64,000 nucleotides of DNA from Winogradskyella costae (GTDB taxonomy: Bacteria; Bacteroidota; Bacteroidia; Flavobacteriales; Flavobacteriaceae), in the NCBI RefSeq assembly GCF_013403865.1, contig NZ_JABFDK010000004.1, forward strand, positions 219,823 through 283,822, in the 5' to 3' direction. The notes under the pieces are model-generated. The model made no database searches and was not told the DNA's origin. It was given only the letters and a program-made list of their open reading frames with translations. This document shows positions 15,476-24,283 of the stretch, one piece after another. Positions within the stretch are counted from its first letter, which is position 1; the number at the start of each line of letters is the position of its first letter. A program made the position numbers and the translations under genes.

Positions 15476-18400
15476 TTATTTATAATTCTTCTTCTCTATC
15501 ATATAATAAACCAATGGCACAACTAACAACGTTAACACTGTTGAAACAATAGTCCCTCCCATTAATGAAATGGCTAAGCCTTGGAAAATTGGGTCGAACA
15601 GAATTACAAAGGCTCCGATAACAACCGTTCCTGCTGTTAATAGAATTGGTGTTGTTCTTACAGCTCCTGCTTCAATGGCAGCCTGTTTTAATGGTACACC
15701 TTCTGCTGTTCTCAGGTTTATAAAATCTATTAGTAATACTGAGTTTCTCACCATAATTCCTGCTAAAGCAATCATTCCAATAAATGATGTTGCTGTAAAA
15801 AAGGCTCCCATAATCCAGTGTCCCAGAATAATCCCGATTAACGATAACGGAATTGCAACCATCATAACGATTGGTGCTTTGAAATTCTGAAACCATCCTA
15901 CAATTAAGATATAGATTAGGATAATCGCTCCTAAAAAGGCAATACCTAAATCTCTAAAGACTTCTAGTGTAATTTGCCATTCTCCATCCCATTTTACGGT
16001 ATAATTGTCTTCAAAATCTGGCTGACCTAAATACATTTCGTTCATTTCGTATCCTGCTGGCAACGGAATTTCTTTTAACTTTTCTTCCATTCCCAAAATA
16101 GCATACGCCGGACTTTCCAATTCTCCCGCCATATCAGCCAATACATAAACCACACGCTTCTGGTTTTTACGATAAATACTTTTTGCAGCTGTAGTTTCAC
16201 TAATAGTTACCAAATCTGCAATCGGAACCATATTACCTTGTTTCGATTTTACTTTTAATTGTGAAATATCTGTAATGGTCGATTTTTCCTTTTCATCTAA
16301 AGTTAGGACTAAGCCAACTTGGTTTACAGCATCTTCATCATATAAGTTGGTGATGGCTCTGTTAGATAAAGCCAAATTCATAGTATATGCTATTTGCTGT
16401 GGTGCAACACCATACAACATTGCTTTTTCTTTGTTGATTTCGAATTGATATTCCGTTTGATCATCTTCAACCATCCAATCAATATCAACCACATCAGCTG
16501 TGTTTTTCAGAATATTTTGAACGCTATTCGCTACTTTGATTTGCTCATCGTAATCTGGTCCATAAACCTCTGCAACAATAGTTGATAATACCGGTGGTCC
16601 TGGTGGCACTTCAACCAATTTCACATTAGCGTTATATTTCTGCGCAATTTTCTGAATATCTGGTCGTAATAATTTAGCAATATCATGACTCTGAGCAGAG
16701 CGTTCTCCTTTATCAATTAAATTCACTTGAATATCTGCCATATTAGAGCCTCCACGTAAATCGTAATGACGAACCAAACCATTAAATGTAATTGGTGCAG
16801 ACGTCCCAACATAATTTTGATAATTCACAACCTCTGGTCGTGTAGATAAATATTGAGAAATCTCTTGAGCTACAACTCCTGTGCGTTCTAGTGTTGTACC
16901 TTCTGGCATATCTATCACCACCTGAAATTCATTCTTATTGTCAAATGGCAACATTTTTACAGCAACCGAATTGGTAAAAAACAATACCATAGTTCCCATT
17001 AATACGGCGAACGTTCCTAATAAAAAGATCCAACGTTTTGCTTTACTCTCCATTAAAGGACGTTCAAACTTGTTGTAAATTCTATAAATACGTGTGTCTT
17101 CTAATGGCTTTTCTACTTTTTCAACTTTACCTTTTTTATCCTTTTCTCTCAAGAAAATTAATCCTAAATAAGGTGTAATTGTTAAGGCTACAAATAAAGA
17201 CAATATCATGGCAATAGATGCTCCAATTGGCATTGGTGCCATATATGGTCCCATTAACCCAGAAACAAAAGCCATTGGTAAAACCGAAGCAATCACTGTA
17301 AATGTGGCTAGAATCGTTGGATTTCCAACTTCGTTAATCGCATATAAAGCAGCTTGCTTAAATGGTAAACGTTTCATTTTAAAATGTCGATGCATATTCT
17401 CGGCGATAATAATGGAGTCATCGACGACAATTCCTGTTACAAAAACTAAAGCGAAAAGTGTGATTCGGTTTAGCGTGTAATCCATCATATAGTAGCTCAA
17501 TAACGTTAAAGCAAACGTAATTGGCACGGACAAAAACACCACTAATCCACCTCGCCAACCCATGGCTAACATTACAACAAGTGTTACGGCGACTATAGAT
17601 CCAATTAGGTGCCATAGTAATTCGGACACTTTGTGAGATGCTGTTTCTCCGTAATTTCTAGTGATTTCAACTTTAACATCATCAGGAATTAAAGTTGCAC
17701 GTAAATGATCTACTTTATCAATAATAATTTTCGAAAGTTTCATTGCATCTGCACCTTTTCGTTTGGCAACAGAAATGGTAACCGCAGGATATTCCGATTT
17801 ATAATCCGATGATTTGACAGATCCTTTTCCAAAGCCTAAACTCACATAATTTTGAGGCACTTCTGGTCCATCAATAATTTGCGCTACTTGCTTTAAATAA
17901 ATAGGCTGATTCTGTTGCACACCAACTACTAAATTTTCTACATCTGTAACCGACTCTAAAAACTTCCCAGTATTAATTAAGAATTCGGTATCGTTTTTAT
18001 CAAAACTTCCTGAACTCATTTGGCTGTTATTCGCCTTTATCATTTCGGAAACGGACAAGAAATCTAATCCGCTTGACGCTAATTTGTCTTTATCTAAAAC
18101 CACACGTAATTGACGATTTCTTCCACCAATTTTATGAGTCATGGAAACATCATTTACCTTTTTAATTTCAGCTTCCAATTCTTGCGCCATTTGGTTTAAC
18201 TGATGATCATCGTAGTTTTCACTCCATAAGGTTAAACCTAACATAGGCACATCATCAATAGCCCGTGTTTTTACCAACGGAAACGTAACTCCTGTTGGCA
18301 TTTGATCCATGTGCTTGTTAATTTCGTTGTACAATTTCACAAACGAGCGCTCAATATCTTCGCCCACATAAAATTGGACAATGACCATGCCTTGCTCTTT

Positions 18401-18670
18401 CATTGACGTAGAATACACGTATTCCACACCTTTGATATTCGAAATTAATTGCTCTAATGGCTTTATGACGCGCGACTCCACTTCTGTAGGACTTGCTCCT
18501 GGATAACCTACAAAAATGTCTGCCATTGGCACATCAATTTGCGGCTCTTCCTCACGTGGAATTAAAAATGAAGCATATACTCCAACAACCATAAACACAA
18601 TCATTAACAACACAGTTAACTTAGATTGCATAAAGACTTTGGCAATTTTTCCTGCGATACCTTCTTTCAT
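15476..18670 (-). CDS. RND efflux pump, inner-membrane permease (HAE1/AcrB-like)
   Basis: The 1064-residue proton-driven antiporter has 12 predicted membrane helices in the usual 1+5+1+5 layout, with two large periplasmic loops. Helix 4 carries the proton-relay pair in FVTGIVVDDSIIIAENM; the second half repeats it as GMIALAGIMVRNSVLLIDF. The N-terminus opens IAKVFMQSKLTVLLMIVFMVVGVYASFLIPREEEPQIDVPMADI, like the broad MdtB/AcrB class, and lacks the methionine set of CusA pumps. It works with the adaptor (18969-20048) and TolC protein (20114-21424) encoded upstream in the same operon. The substrate is unknown. The operon promoter carries a GTAAC-N4-GTTAC operator, so expression may follow redox or cAMP-like signals. 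Confidence 0.9.
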   Translation of the reverse strand: MKEGIAGKIAKVFMQSKLTVLLMIVFMVVGVYASFLIPREEEPQIDVPMADIFVGYPGASPTEVESRVIKPLEQLISNIKGVEYVYSTSMKEQGMVIVQFYVGEDIERSFVKLYNEINKHMDQMPTGVTFPLVKTRAIDDVPMLGLTLWSENYDDHQLNQMAQELEAEIKKVNDVSMTHKIGGRNRQLRVVLDKDKLASSGLDFLSVSEMIKANNSQMSSGSFDKNDTEFLINTGKFLESVTDVENLVVGVQQNQPIYLKQVAQIIDGPEVPQNYVSLGFGKGSVKSSDYKSEYPAVTISVAKRKGADAMKLSKIIIDKVDHLRATLIPDDVKVEITRNYGETASHKVSELLWHLIGSIVAVTLVVMLAMGWRGGLVVFLSVPITFALTLLSYYMMDYTLNRITLFALVFVTGIVVDDSIIIAENMHRHFKMKRLPFKQAALYAINEVGNPTILATFTVIASVLPMAFVSGLMGPYMAPMPIGASIAMILSLFVALTITPYLGLIFLREKDKKGKVEKVEKPLEDTRIYRIYNKFERPLMESKAKRWIFLLGTFAVLMGTMVLFFTNSVAVKMLPFDNKNEFQVVIDMPEGTTLERTGVVAQEISQYLSTRPEVVNYQNYVGTSAPITFNGLVRHYDLRGGSNMADIQVNLIDKGERSAQSHDIAKLLRPDIQKIAQKYNANVKLVEVPPGPPVLSTIVAEVYGPDYDEQIKVANSVQNILKNTADVVDIDWMVEDDQTEYQFEINKEKAMLYGVAPQQIAYTMNLALSNRAITNLYDEDAVNQVGLVLTLDEKEKSTITDISQLKVKSKQGNMVPIADLVTISETTAAKSIYRKNQKRVVYVLADMAGELESPAYAILGMEEKLKEIPLPAGYEMNEMYLGQPDFEDNYTVKWDGEWQITLEVFRDLGIAFLGAIILIYILIVGWFQNFKAPIVMMVAIPLSLIGIILGHWIMGAFFTATSFIGMIALAGIMVRNSVLLIDFINLRTAEGVPLKQAAIEAGAVRTTPILLTAGTVVIGAFVILFDPIFQGLAISLMGGTIVSTVLTLLVVPLVYYMIEKKNYK

Positions 18671-18737
18671 TATTTTAACTTTTTATAATTACCTCGAAAG
18701 AGATGTTTTTATTATTTTGGGCGTTACTTTTGGCTCA

Positions 18738-18766
18738 TACCTGTCAGGTTTTTAAAACCTTACAGG
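18738..18766. repeat. Palindromic intergenic repeat, copy 5
   Basis: TACCTGTCAGGTTTTT and AAAACCTTACAGG form an inverted repeat in the 298-bp gap between the adaptor and pump genes. Confidence 0.75.
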
Positions 18767-18887
18767 ATCGCAAAAAGGATTTCCATTACAAATGTTTTTG
18801 CATTAATGAGTTCATTAACTTGAAATAATAAACCACGAATAATCCTTAACGCAATTAATTTTCTGCTATTTACTCTTCTTTATATTA

Positions 18888-18940
18888 TACCTACAAGGTT
18901 TTGACTTCGACTTCGCTCAGCCACCAAGAAACCTTCCAGG
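18888..18940. repeat. Palindromic repeat copy 6, split by a second repeat type
   Basis: The left arm TACCTACAAGGTTTT and right arm AAACCTTCCAGG belong to the same palindrome family, but about 26 bp (18903-18928, core TTCGACTTCGCTCAGCCACC) is inserted between them in place of the short loop. The inserted core resembles a different dispersed flavobacterial repeat. Apart from copies 5 and 6 the gap 18671-18968 holds nothing I can identify. Confidence 0.65.
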
Positions 18941-18968
18941 ATACTAAAAACAGTGACTGAATAACTAC

Positions 18969-20048
18969 CTACTGAACAATAATTTTAACTCCATTGAAAA
19001 GCTTTCCTTCAGCAGAAACGATATAAGCTTCATCTGCATTTAATCCTGATAATACTTCTACTTGATCTCCAAAAGTTCTACCCAAACGCAACCAACGTAA
19101 TAGCGCTGTATTACTTTGGCTTACCGTATACACACCAGATAACTGTCCGTTTGTAATAATAGCTTCGGTTGGAACTAAAACCATTTCCGATTTTGCTTTT
19201 CTTTCTATTGGAAACTGAACTGTAGTAAACATACCTGATAAAATATTAGCCTCTGTTTTGTCTAAAGCTATTTTAACTAAATATTGTCCACCTGTATTTT
19301 TAGCAGATGTACTTACTTCTGTTACTTTTCCTTTTATAGTTTGGTTAATGGATTTTACTAAAACATCGACGGTTGATCCATTTTTAATTTCAGAAATTTC
19401 AGATTCAGGCACCATTGCCATGACTTCAAAAGCGCCTGGTGTTTCAATGCTTATTAATGGTGCTCCTGGATTTGCCATATTTCCTGGCTCTACATTTTTA
19501 CTTGTAACAATTCCGCTAAATGGTGCGGTAATATTACTGTATGTAAATTGTGCGTTCACTTCGTTTTTCATTTGGTTAGCCGATTCTAAACGTGCTTTTG
19601 CCATTTCAAAATTAGCCGTCATATCATCCATTTCTTTTTGAGAGGCACTTTGCTCTGCAAATAAATTTTTAAAACGATTATAATCTTTTTGCGCGTTATT
19701 AAAAGCTGCTGTTGCTTCTGTAATTCCTGCGTTGACTTGTGCACGTTTGGCTTGTAAATCGGCATTATTGATAGACACTAATAATTGTCCTTTACTCACT
19801 TTATCCCCAACATTAACGTGAACCTTGTTTACATAACCCATCATTCTAGTACTTAAATCTGCACTATTTGATGCTTGAATTTTTCCGCTTACGGATAAAA
19901 ACGGACTATTTTCATTAGCTTCCACCTGACTAGTTTTCACCGTAATTACTGGTGTATTTTCTACAACTGATTTTTTGTCTTCGCTTCCGCAATTCGTTAA
20001 CAACAAGGCTAAAGAAAATGCTACGATGGTATATATCTTTTTATTCAT
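18969..20048 (-). CDS. RND efflux periplasmic adaptor (membrane fusion) lipoprotein
   Basis: 359 residues. The signal peptide ends in the lipobox LTNC (Cys near residue 20). The barrel-sandwich/lipoyl half motif VNVGDKVSKGQLLVSI is near residue 80, a coiled-coil hairpin (about 95-170, rich in Ala, Lys and Glu) follows, then the second lipoyl half FSGIVTSKNVEPGNMANPGAPLISI and beta-barrel and membrane-proximal domains. It bridges the inner-membrane pump and TolC channel in the periplasm. It is the second gene of the operon, 65 bp after the TolC gene stop. Confidence 0.9.
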   Translation of the reverse strand: MNKKIYTIVAFSLALLLTNCGSEDKKSVVENTPVITVKTSQVEANENSPFLSVSGKIQASNSADLSTRMMGYVNKVHVNVGDKVSKGQLLVSINNADLQAKRAQVNAGITEATAAFNNAQKDYNRFKNLFAEQSASQKEMDDMTANFEMAKARLESANQMKNEVNAQFTYSNITAPFSGIVTSKNVEPGNMANPGAPLISIETPGAFEVMAMVPESEISEIKNGSTVDVLVKSINQTIKGKVTEVSTSAKNTGGQYLVKIALDKTEANILSGMFTTVQFPIERKAKSEMVLVPTEAIITNGQLSGVYTVSQSNTALLRWLRLGRTFGDQVEVLSGLNADEAYIVSAEGKLFNGVKIIVQ

Positions 20049-20113
20049 TTTATATCTTTTTTAAAGCAAGCATATTTGTCTTTGCTCTTGGTTCTTTTAT
20101 CTTGATTCTCTTT

Positions 20114-21424
20114 TTATTCTTTCGTTAAAAATTGTAAATAAGCTTGTGCGTAATTGTATTCGAAAATAGTTTGATAATATTCTAACTGCTTTTGTGCAAA
20201 TTGAGTTTCAGCAATTAGTAAATCAGATGTTTTTTCTAAACCTTCTTTAAATCTATTCGTTCTAATTCTTAAAGATTCTTCGGATTGCTCTAAGGCTAAA
20301 CTGTTTAATTTCAATTTATTTTCTGCATCAATAAAAGCGCGTTTAGCTTTGTTTAATTCTAAATTACTTTGCGATACATATTGTTTGTATTCTAGTTTCG
20401 ATTTTTCAAATTCGGACTTACTTTTTTGTGCTTTCCCAAAACGTTTAGAGCCTTGAAAAATATCCCAACTTAATTGTGCGCCAAATAAATACCCACTGGC
20501 ATCGGCTTGAAAAATTTGATCATCATATAACTCATAACTTCCAAAAGCGTTTAACCGTGGTAAAAAAGCCATTTTATCAGCTTTATTCATCGCTTCATAT
20601 GCGTTTGAAGCTAATTGCATCGCTTTAATATCCGAACGATTTTCTGAAATACTTTTATCCCCTAATCCAAAAGTTATAACCGTTAAGTCATCTGTTGGTG
20701 TATACACCACATAGCTTTCGTCATTCATTAAAAACGACAAATAATTAGAGGCGTTTTGCACATTGCTTTTAGCTGACTGTAATTGATTTTGAACTTCCGT
20801 AACTCTTACTTCAACATTCAGCACATCGGCACGTTGCAAATACCCTTGTTTTAAACTATTATCGGCTAATGATTTGTTAGCATTTGCAGCTTCTAGAGCT
20901 TTTTCTAAAACATCAACTGCTTTATAAGCCAATTGTAATTGCATATATGCTTTTTCAACTTCAAAGGCTAAATAATCTTGAGTTCGCTCTGTTTTTAACG
21001 ACATCGCTTCCATTTTAGATTTGGCTGCTTTTCTTTGAAACATGCCATCAACATTAATTAATGGCTGTTGAATTTCGAATTTTGTAGCGTAATTTTCAAT
21101 TTGAGAAGGGTCGTTTAATAAGGCCGGATTGAAATCGTTTTGTGTTAAAATTTCCTGATTCAATTTAGAACCAAAAGCCATCAAAGGATTTGTGGTTGCC
21201 ATTGCTGTATGACTTGCAGTAATATTTGGTAAAAACACAGCATTAGTTTGTCTGAAATCTGCTTTGGCTTGATTGTATTCTTCAACAGAAATTTTAATAC
21301 TTGTATTGTTTTCTGATACTTTAGCTAAGACTTCAGTTTTTGTGATAGGAATGCGTTCTTGCGACTGCAATTTAATGCCCCAAAAACAGACAAAAGATAT
21401 TACTATATAAATTATTTTTTTCAT
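20114..21424 (-). CDS. TolC family outer-membrane efflux protein
   Basis: A 436-residue protein with a signal peptide (cleavage after about residue 22, LQSQ) and two repeated outer-membrane efflux protein domains dominated by long amphipathic coiled-coil helices (for example AYMQLQLAYKAVDVLEKALEAANANKSLADNSLKQGYLQRADVLN). It forms the trimeric exit duct for the adaptor and pump encoded downstream. It is the first gene of the operon; a TAnnTTTG box and a GTAAC-N4-GTTAC palindrome lie 20-64 bp upstream. A TetR-type regulator, common at such loci, is absent. Confidence 0.9.
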   Translation of the reverse strand: MKKIIYIVISFVCFWGIKLQSQERIPITKTEVLAKVSENNTSIKISVEEYNQAKADFRQTNAVFLPNITASHTAMATTNPLMAFGSKLNQEILTQNDFNPALLNDPSQIENYATKFEIQQPLINVDGMFQRKAAKSKMEAMSLKTERTQDYLAFEVEKAYMQLQLAYKAVDVLEKALEAANANKSLADNSLKQGYLQRADVLNVEVRVTEVQNQLQSAKSNVQNASNYLSFLMNDESYVVYTPTDDLTVITFGLGDKSISENRSDIKAMQLASNAYEAMNKADKMAFLPRLNAFGSYELYDDQIFQADASGYLFGAQLSWDIFQGSKRFGKAQKSKSEFEKSKLEYKQYVSQSNLELNKAKRAFIDAENKLKLNSLALEQSEESLRIRTNRFKEGLEKTSDLLIAETQFAQKQLEYYQTIFEYNYAQAYLQFLTKE

Positions 21425-21443
21425 GTTTAAATTATTTCTATGA

Positions 21444-21488
21444 CAAAAATAGTTCGATAAAAAAGTTTACTTGGTAACCTATGTTACC
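21444..21488 (-). promoter_or_regulatory. Promoter with Crp/Fnr-type operator for the RND efflux operon
   Basis: On the minus strand the -7 box TATTTTTG (21444-21451) matches TAnnTTTG. The perfect palindrome GGTAAC-CTAT-GTTACC is at 21473-21488. Centre-to-centre distance is 33 bp, which puts the palindrome near -40 from the inferred start site. The 5-4-5 half-site architecture is that of Crp/Fnr dimers. The regulator is not encoded in the window. Confidence 0.65.
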
Positions 21489-21492
21489 TAAC

Positions 21493-21527
21493 AAAAAAAG
21501 CATCCATTTAAAAAATGAATGCTTTTT
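21493..21527 (-). terminator. Intrinsic terminator of the candidate small RNA
   Basis: Read on the minus strand, a 15-bp stem (AAAAAGCATTCATTT / AAATGGATGCTTTTT, one G-U pair) with a 3-nt loop ends in seven Ts. It points the same way as the tolC operon but lies upstream of the tolC promoter, so it must end another transcript. Confidence 0.85.
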
Positions 21528-21672
21528 ACTAATCAACCAAAAACTGAAAACCACTTCAGCTCAATTTTACAAACCCCTAACTATAAATCTTTTATATTTT
21601 GAAATGTTTCAATTCTGTATAGAAAACAAATTTTATGATTAGTATTATAACTCAACACAAAACACTTTACAT
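21493..21672 (-). ncRNA. Candidate regulated small RNA, about 180 nt
   Basis: The segment lies between a promoter with operator (21676-21720) and a strong terminator (21493-21527), both oriented to the minus strand. It contains no ATG-started ORF longer than a few codons; the longest frame is a 24-codon TTG-started one with no conserved look. Besides the terminator, a small hairpin CTGAA-GTGGTT-TTCAG lies near 21546-21561, and an unpaired G-rich tract AGTTAGGGGTTTG is near 21570-21582 and could act as a seed. The transcription start is inferred from the -7 box. A decayed gene is the main alternative. Expression is untested. Confidence 0.5.
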
Positions 21673-21675
21673 AAC

Positions 21676-21720
21676 AAAAGTAAATCAATATCAAACAACG
21701 CTTAGTAACTATTGTTACTT
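21676..21720 (-). promoter_or_regulatory. Promoter with Crp/Fnr-type operator upstream of the candidate small RNA
   Basis: The minus-strand box TACTTTTG (21676-21683) matches TAnnTTTG. The palindrome AGTAAC-TATT-GTTACT is perfect at 21705-21720, with flanks extending it to TTAGTAAC/GTTACTTAA. The centres are 33 bp apart, as at the tolC promoter. The remaining sequence to pncB (21721-21898) shows no exact TAnnTTTG box for that gene on the plus strand and nothing else I can name. Confidence 0.6.
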
Positions 21721-21898
21721 AACCTAAAACGTATAACTATTTGACATTTCTATTTTAGATATAGTTTGAATTTTCTACCGTTGGCGTCCTTAGAGTGGCA
21801 AAATATGCTTAAATTTATTCACTTTTTTTAAATAAAATCTTATACAAGATATCTATGTTTTGTTTCAGAAATCTTGTCAACATATAATTCGAATTTTC

Positions 21899-23296
21899 AT
21901 GAATATTACTGCAGCATATACAGACCTTTATCAAATTACAATGGCTCAAGTTTATTTTGGCAAAAAGCCAAATGGACGTGCGGTTTTTGATTATTACTTT
22001 AGACATAATCCCTTTAACAGTGGTTACTCCATTTTTGCTGGACTAGAAGATGTTCTGAATAGTCTTGAAACCCTTAAATTTTCATCTTCGGATATGACCT
22101 ATTTAAAACAAAAAGGGTTTGACAATGATTTCTTAGAGTATTTAGAAAATTTTCGATTTAAAGGCAGTATATATTCGTGTAAAGAAGGTGATATTGTATT
22201 TCCTAATCGACCAATCTTACAAGTCGAAGCAAATATTATAGAAGCTCAAATTATTGAGACTTTTTTGCTAAACATTCTTAATTTTCAAACTTTAATTGCG
22301 ACAAAAGCAAGTCGTATTAGGTATAGCGCTAAGGATGCTATTCTCTTAGATATGGGCCTGCGTCGTGCACATGCAACTGGTGGCTATTACGCGTCTAGAG
22401 CTGCTGCGATTGGAGGTTTTGACAGTACTAGTAATGTGAAGGCTGCCGAAGATTATGATATTCCTTCTACTGGTACTATGGCACATTCATTTATACAAAG
22501 TTATGAAGACGAATTGCAAGCATTTAGAGACTTTGCGAGCGTGAGACCCGAAAATTGTGTGCTCTTAATAGACACTTATAACACGCTTAAAAGTGGATTA
22601 CCGAATGCTATTACGGTCGCCAAAGAAATGGAAAACAAAGGTACGCGCTTATTGGGTGTTCGCTTAGATAGTGGCGATTTGGCGTATTTATCTAAAAAAA
22701 CACGATCTATACTAGATGATGCTAATTTAGGTTATGTAAAAATTGTAGCGTCTAACCAATTAGATGAATATGTCATAAAAAGTTTGAAAGAACAAGGAGC
22801 ACCAATTGATATTTTTGGTGTTGGAACTAACCTCGTTACCGGGAAACCAGATGCAGCATTAGATGGTGTTTATAAACTTGCAGCTTTTAACGATACCCCA
22901 CGAATTAAACTCTCTGAAAATATTATTAAAACCTCACTTCCATTTAAAAAGCAAGTCTATCGCATGCTAGATAAAAATGGCATGTTCTACGGTGCAGATG
23001 CTATCGCTATAGCGTCTGAAGATAAGATTACTAAAATGGAACACCCTTTTGATACTACTAAAAACCTAGATCTAAGTCCTTTTAAACACGAACCGTTACT
23101 AAAGCAAGTGATGAAAGACGGAAAAAGAACCATTCCGACTCGAACCGTTTCGGAAATTGCAGACTATTCGCAATCGCGCTTGAACCAACTTCCTGACGAA
23201 TATAAACGTTTTCAGAATCCACATATCTATAAAATCGGACTCAGTACAGAGCTTAAAAAAGAACGAGATGTTCTAATTAATAAGCATAAGTCTTAG
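21899..23296 (+). CDS. pncB: Nicotinate phosphoribosyltransferase
   Basis: The enzyme makes nicotinate mononucleotide from nicotinate and PRPP (ATP-dependent) in the Preiss-Handler NAD salvage route. The frame opens 13 codons earlier, but MNITAAYTDLYQITMAQVYF at 21899 is the family start. The 465-residue protein shows the substrate-loop region FDYYFRHNPFNSGYSIFAG, LDMGLRRAHATGGYYASRAA, GTMAHSFIQSY (with the conserved His), LLIDTYNT and GVRLDSGDLAYLSK. The length fits the long bacterial form. It is followed 43 bp later by pncA, giving a two-step path from nicotinamide. Confidence 0.93.
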   Translation: MNITAAYTDLYQITMAQVYFGKKPNGRAVFDYYFRHNPFNSGYSIFAGLEDVLNSLETLKFSSSDMTYLKQKGFDNDFLEYLENFRFKGSIYSCKEGDIVFPNRPILQVEANIIEAQIIETFLLNILNFQTLIATKASRIRYSAKDAILLDMGLRRAHATGGYYASRAAAIGGFDSTSNVKAAEDYDIPSTGTMAHSFIQSYEDELQAFRDFASVRPENCVLLIDTYNTLKSGLPNAITVAKEMENKGTRLLGVRLDSGDLAYLSKKTRSILDDANLGYVKIVASNQLDEYVIKSLKEQGAPIDIFGVGTNLVTGKPDAALDGVYKLAAFNDTPRIKLSENIIKTSLPFKKQVYRMLDKNGMFYGADAIAIASEDKITKMEHPFDTTKNLDLSPFKHEPLLKQVMKDGKRTIPTRTVSEIADYSQSRLNQLPDEYKRFQNPHIYKIGLSTELKKERDVLINKHKS

Positions 23297-23339
23297 ACCC
23301 AACTAGTTAATTCAATTTATTCAACATAAAATTTTAAGT

Positions 23340-23945
23340 ATGAAAACCCTATTAATCATTGATGTGCAGAACGATTTTATGCCAAATGGATCTCTTCCTG
23401 TTCCGAATGGTGATCGTATTGTCCCAGTAATTAATGCCATGCAATATAAATTTGATTTAATCATTGCCACACAAGATTGGCACCCAAAAGATCATATCAG
23501 TTTTGCAAGTAATCATAACGGAAAATCTAATTTTGACATTATTGAAATTCATGGTCAGTCACAAACCTTATGGCCAAATCATTGTGTACAAGGCACGGAA
23601 GGTGCAGAGTTTCATCCAAATTTAAAAACGGATAAATTTGAAGCTGTTTTTAGAAAAGGAACCGATAAAACTATTGATAGCTACAGCGCGTTTTATGATA
23701 ACGGCCATTTAAAATCTACCGGATTGGCTGGTTACTTAAAAGACAAAGGGACTTCAAAATTGTACTTATGCGGTTTAGCTGCAGATATCTGTGTTTTCTT
23801 TTCCATTATGGATGCTAAAAAAGAAGGCTTTGATTGTTCTTTTATCCATGATGCTTCTGAAGCATTAGATAATAAAACGTTTGAAAAACTAAAAAAGGAG
23901 ATGATTGGTATGGGAATTGAAATCGTGACATCAGAAACGATATAA
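23340..23945 (+). CDS. pncA: Nicotinamidase
   Basis: A 201-residue isochorismatase-fold hydrolase that deamidates nicotinamide to nicotinate, the substrate of the preceding pncB product. Catalytic residues are visible as Asp8 (LLIIDVQNDF), Lys106 (VFRKGTDK) and Cys151 (GLAADICV). Metal ligands are Asp46 and His48 (TQDWHPKDH) and His81 (PNHCVQG). The cis-peptide motif LAAD before the Cys and YSAFYDN fit the family. The two genes are very likely one transcript. Confidence 0.95.
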   Translation: MKTLLIIDVQNDFMPNGSLPVPNGDRIVPVINAMQYKFDLIIATQDWHPKDHISFASNHNGKSNFDIIEIHGQSQTLWPNHCVQGTEGAEFHPNLKTDKFEAVFRKGTDKTIDSYSAFYDNGHLKSTGLAGYLKDKGTSKLYLCGLAADICVFFSIMDAKKEGFDCSFIHDASEALDNKTFEKLKKEMIGMGIEIVTSETI

Positions 23946-23959
23946 TATTCATTGAACTA

Positions 23960-24268
23960 TTATTTCTCTGATGTCTTATTCATTTTAAAGTAAGTCCATT
24001 TGACAAACAAAAGTCCTAAAACCCCTCCTAAGGCTGACACAAACAAATTGACAGTCAATCGTAGACCATCAAAATCACCATTATTCATAATGTGCCAAGG
24101 ATCAAAACCAAACCTCCCTAAAGTTTTGATTAACAAAATACTTCCAAAAACACCAACCAACGTATTTCCCTTAAACCCAAATGTATATTTTGTCTTTAAG
24201 TATCCAAATACATTCGCGGCTAATATTCCTACAAGAATACTAATTAATGAAATTAATGTACCTGTCAT
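23960..24268 (-). CDS. Small three-helix membrane protein downstream of cydB
   Basis: 102 residues with three hydrophobic segments (about 4-24, 33-50 and 70-92) and a glycine-rich middle (GFKGNTLVGVFGSILLIKTLGRFGF) that recalls GlsB/YeaQ/YmgE proteins, although the match is loose. It lies 15 bp after the cydB stop on the same strand and so is probably the third gene of the cyd operon. It is too long and too polytopic to be the usual CydX subunit. The role is unknown. Confidence 0.6.
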   Translation of the reverse strand: MTGTLISLISILVGILAANVFGYLKTKYTFGFKGNTLVGVFGSILLIKTLGRFGFDPWHIMNNGDFDGLRLTVNLFVSALGGVLGLLFVKWTYFKMNKTSEK

Positions 24269-24283
24269 GATAGCGTCATTATA

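Noticed and set aside
14974..18940. Repeated palindromes near 15 and 18.8 kb considered as a CRISPR array
   Set aside because: The copies are irregularly spaced, divergent and separated by genes; no spacers or cas genes.
19258..19641. 127-codon plus-strand frame inside the adaptor gene
   Set aside because: Antisense to the lipoyl/barrel region of a well-recognised adaptor; no support as a gene.
21739..21859. TAnnTTTG-like strings (TATAGTTTG, TATGTTTTG) proposed as a pncB promoter
   Set aside because: Both have a spacing of three instead of two between TA and TTTG, so I do not call either.
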